From NCBI RefSeq assembly GCF_013009345.1, contig NZ_JABELE010000020.1, positions 1 through 50,593 of the forward strand: a DNA stretch of 50,593 nt. Reading direction: 5' to 3'. Made by a program: the position numbers and the translations under genes. Within the stretch, counting starts at the first letter, position 1; the number at the start of each line of letters is the position of its first letter. The notes under the pieces were generated by a model. It saw nothing but the letters and a program-made list of their open reading frames with translations, made no database searches and was not told where the DNA came from. Origin of the DNA: Acinetobacter geminorum. GTDB lineage: Bacteria; Pseudomonadota; Gammaproteobacteria; Pseudomonadales; Moraxellaceae. Shown piece by piece: positions 50,495 through 50,593 of this stretch.

Positions 50495-50593
50495 GCACAT
50501 CCATCGGCGGTGATGTAGATAGAAACTTGTTGAAAAACAGTTACTTGTGATTGAGTTAGTTGCTTTGAGCAGTGAATTTGATGGTAAGTTGGT

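Overview
The window looks like the replication-origin region of an Acinetobacter chromosome, most likely the A. calcoaceticus-baumannii complex. I infer this from the low-GC, gamma-proteobacterial protein sequences, the order rpmH-rnpA-yidD-yidC-mnmE / oriC / dnaA-dnaN-recF-gyrB, a cytochrome b562 gene after gyrB, three tandem AdeT-like periplasmic proteins, erpA, and the divergent anmK/tyrS pair. I recognised these by reading them; no database search was run. I see no insertion sequence, prophage, CRISPR array or tRNA gene. The window is core chromosome.

Layout. Bases 1-220 carry a strong leftward promoter that looks like the leader of a ribosomal RNA operon lying off the left end; the right end (50467-50593) carries a similar rightward one. 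Between 0.3 and 5.3 kb are a periplasmic cyclophilin, an HSL-type esterase, two small lipoproteins and a metallo-beta-lactamase-fold protein divergent from a LysR regulator. 5.4-8.1 kb is grpE-dnaK, each with a heat-shock (sigma32-like) promoter. 8.4-10.4 kb holds two tandem secreted zinc metalloproteases whose catalytic fold is split by a long coiled coil. An unknown small acidic protein and an MltB-type lytic transglycosylase follow. 12.2-12.85 kb is a gene-free AT-rich array of twelve exact TTTRAATTYAAA palindromes with three perfect DnaA boxes. Then come purEK, a small DMT-type membrane protein, mpl (cell-wall recycling), an LtrA-like membrane protein, a PAP2 phosphatase, a TerC-family transporter under a yybP-ykoY manganese riboswitch, and a ygiB-ygiC-like pair. 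A purine group (Rieske oxygenase, guanine deaminase, hypoxanthine phosphoribosyltransferase), a GlsB-family protein, dsbC, and a divergent CDF metal exporter / RcnR-type repressor pair follow.

27.8-32 kb is the leftward mnmE, yidC-yidD-rnpA-rpmH block (tRNA modification, membrane insertion, RNase P, ribosome). 31.9-32.6 kb is oriC with four perfect DnaA boxes and the same AT palindrome as the 12.5 kb array. 32.6-39.3 kb is rightward dnaA-dnaN-recF-gyrB-cybC. The right part carries a TolB-like propeller protein, the ABC-F ATPase yheS, the AdeT-like triplet, erpA, an alpha/beta hydrolase, anmK and tyrS.

Chromosome-maintenance signals are dense. Four parS-like CACGTG palindromes (978, 26481, 35662 inside recF, 50177) are spread across the window around oriC. 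Together with oriC, the remote DnaA-box array and two outward-facing rRNA promoters, they mark an origin/segregation domain. The most unusual points are the 12.5 kb array that mirrors oriC, the coiled-coil-split metalloproteases, the complete riboswitch/terminator switch ahead of terC, and the clear RcnR-type operator.
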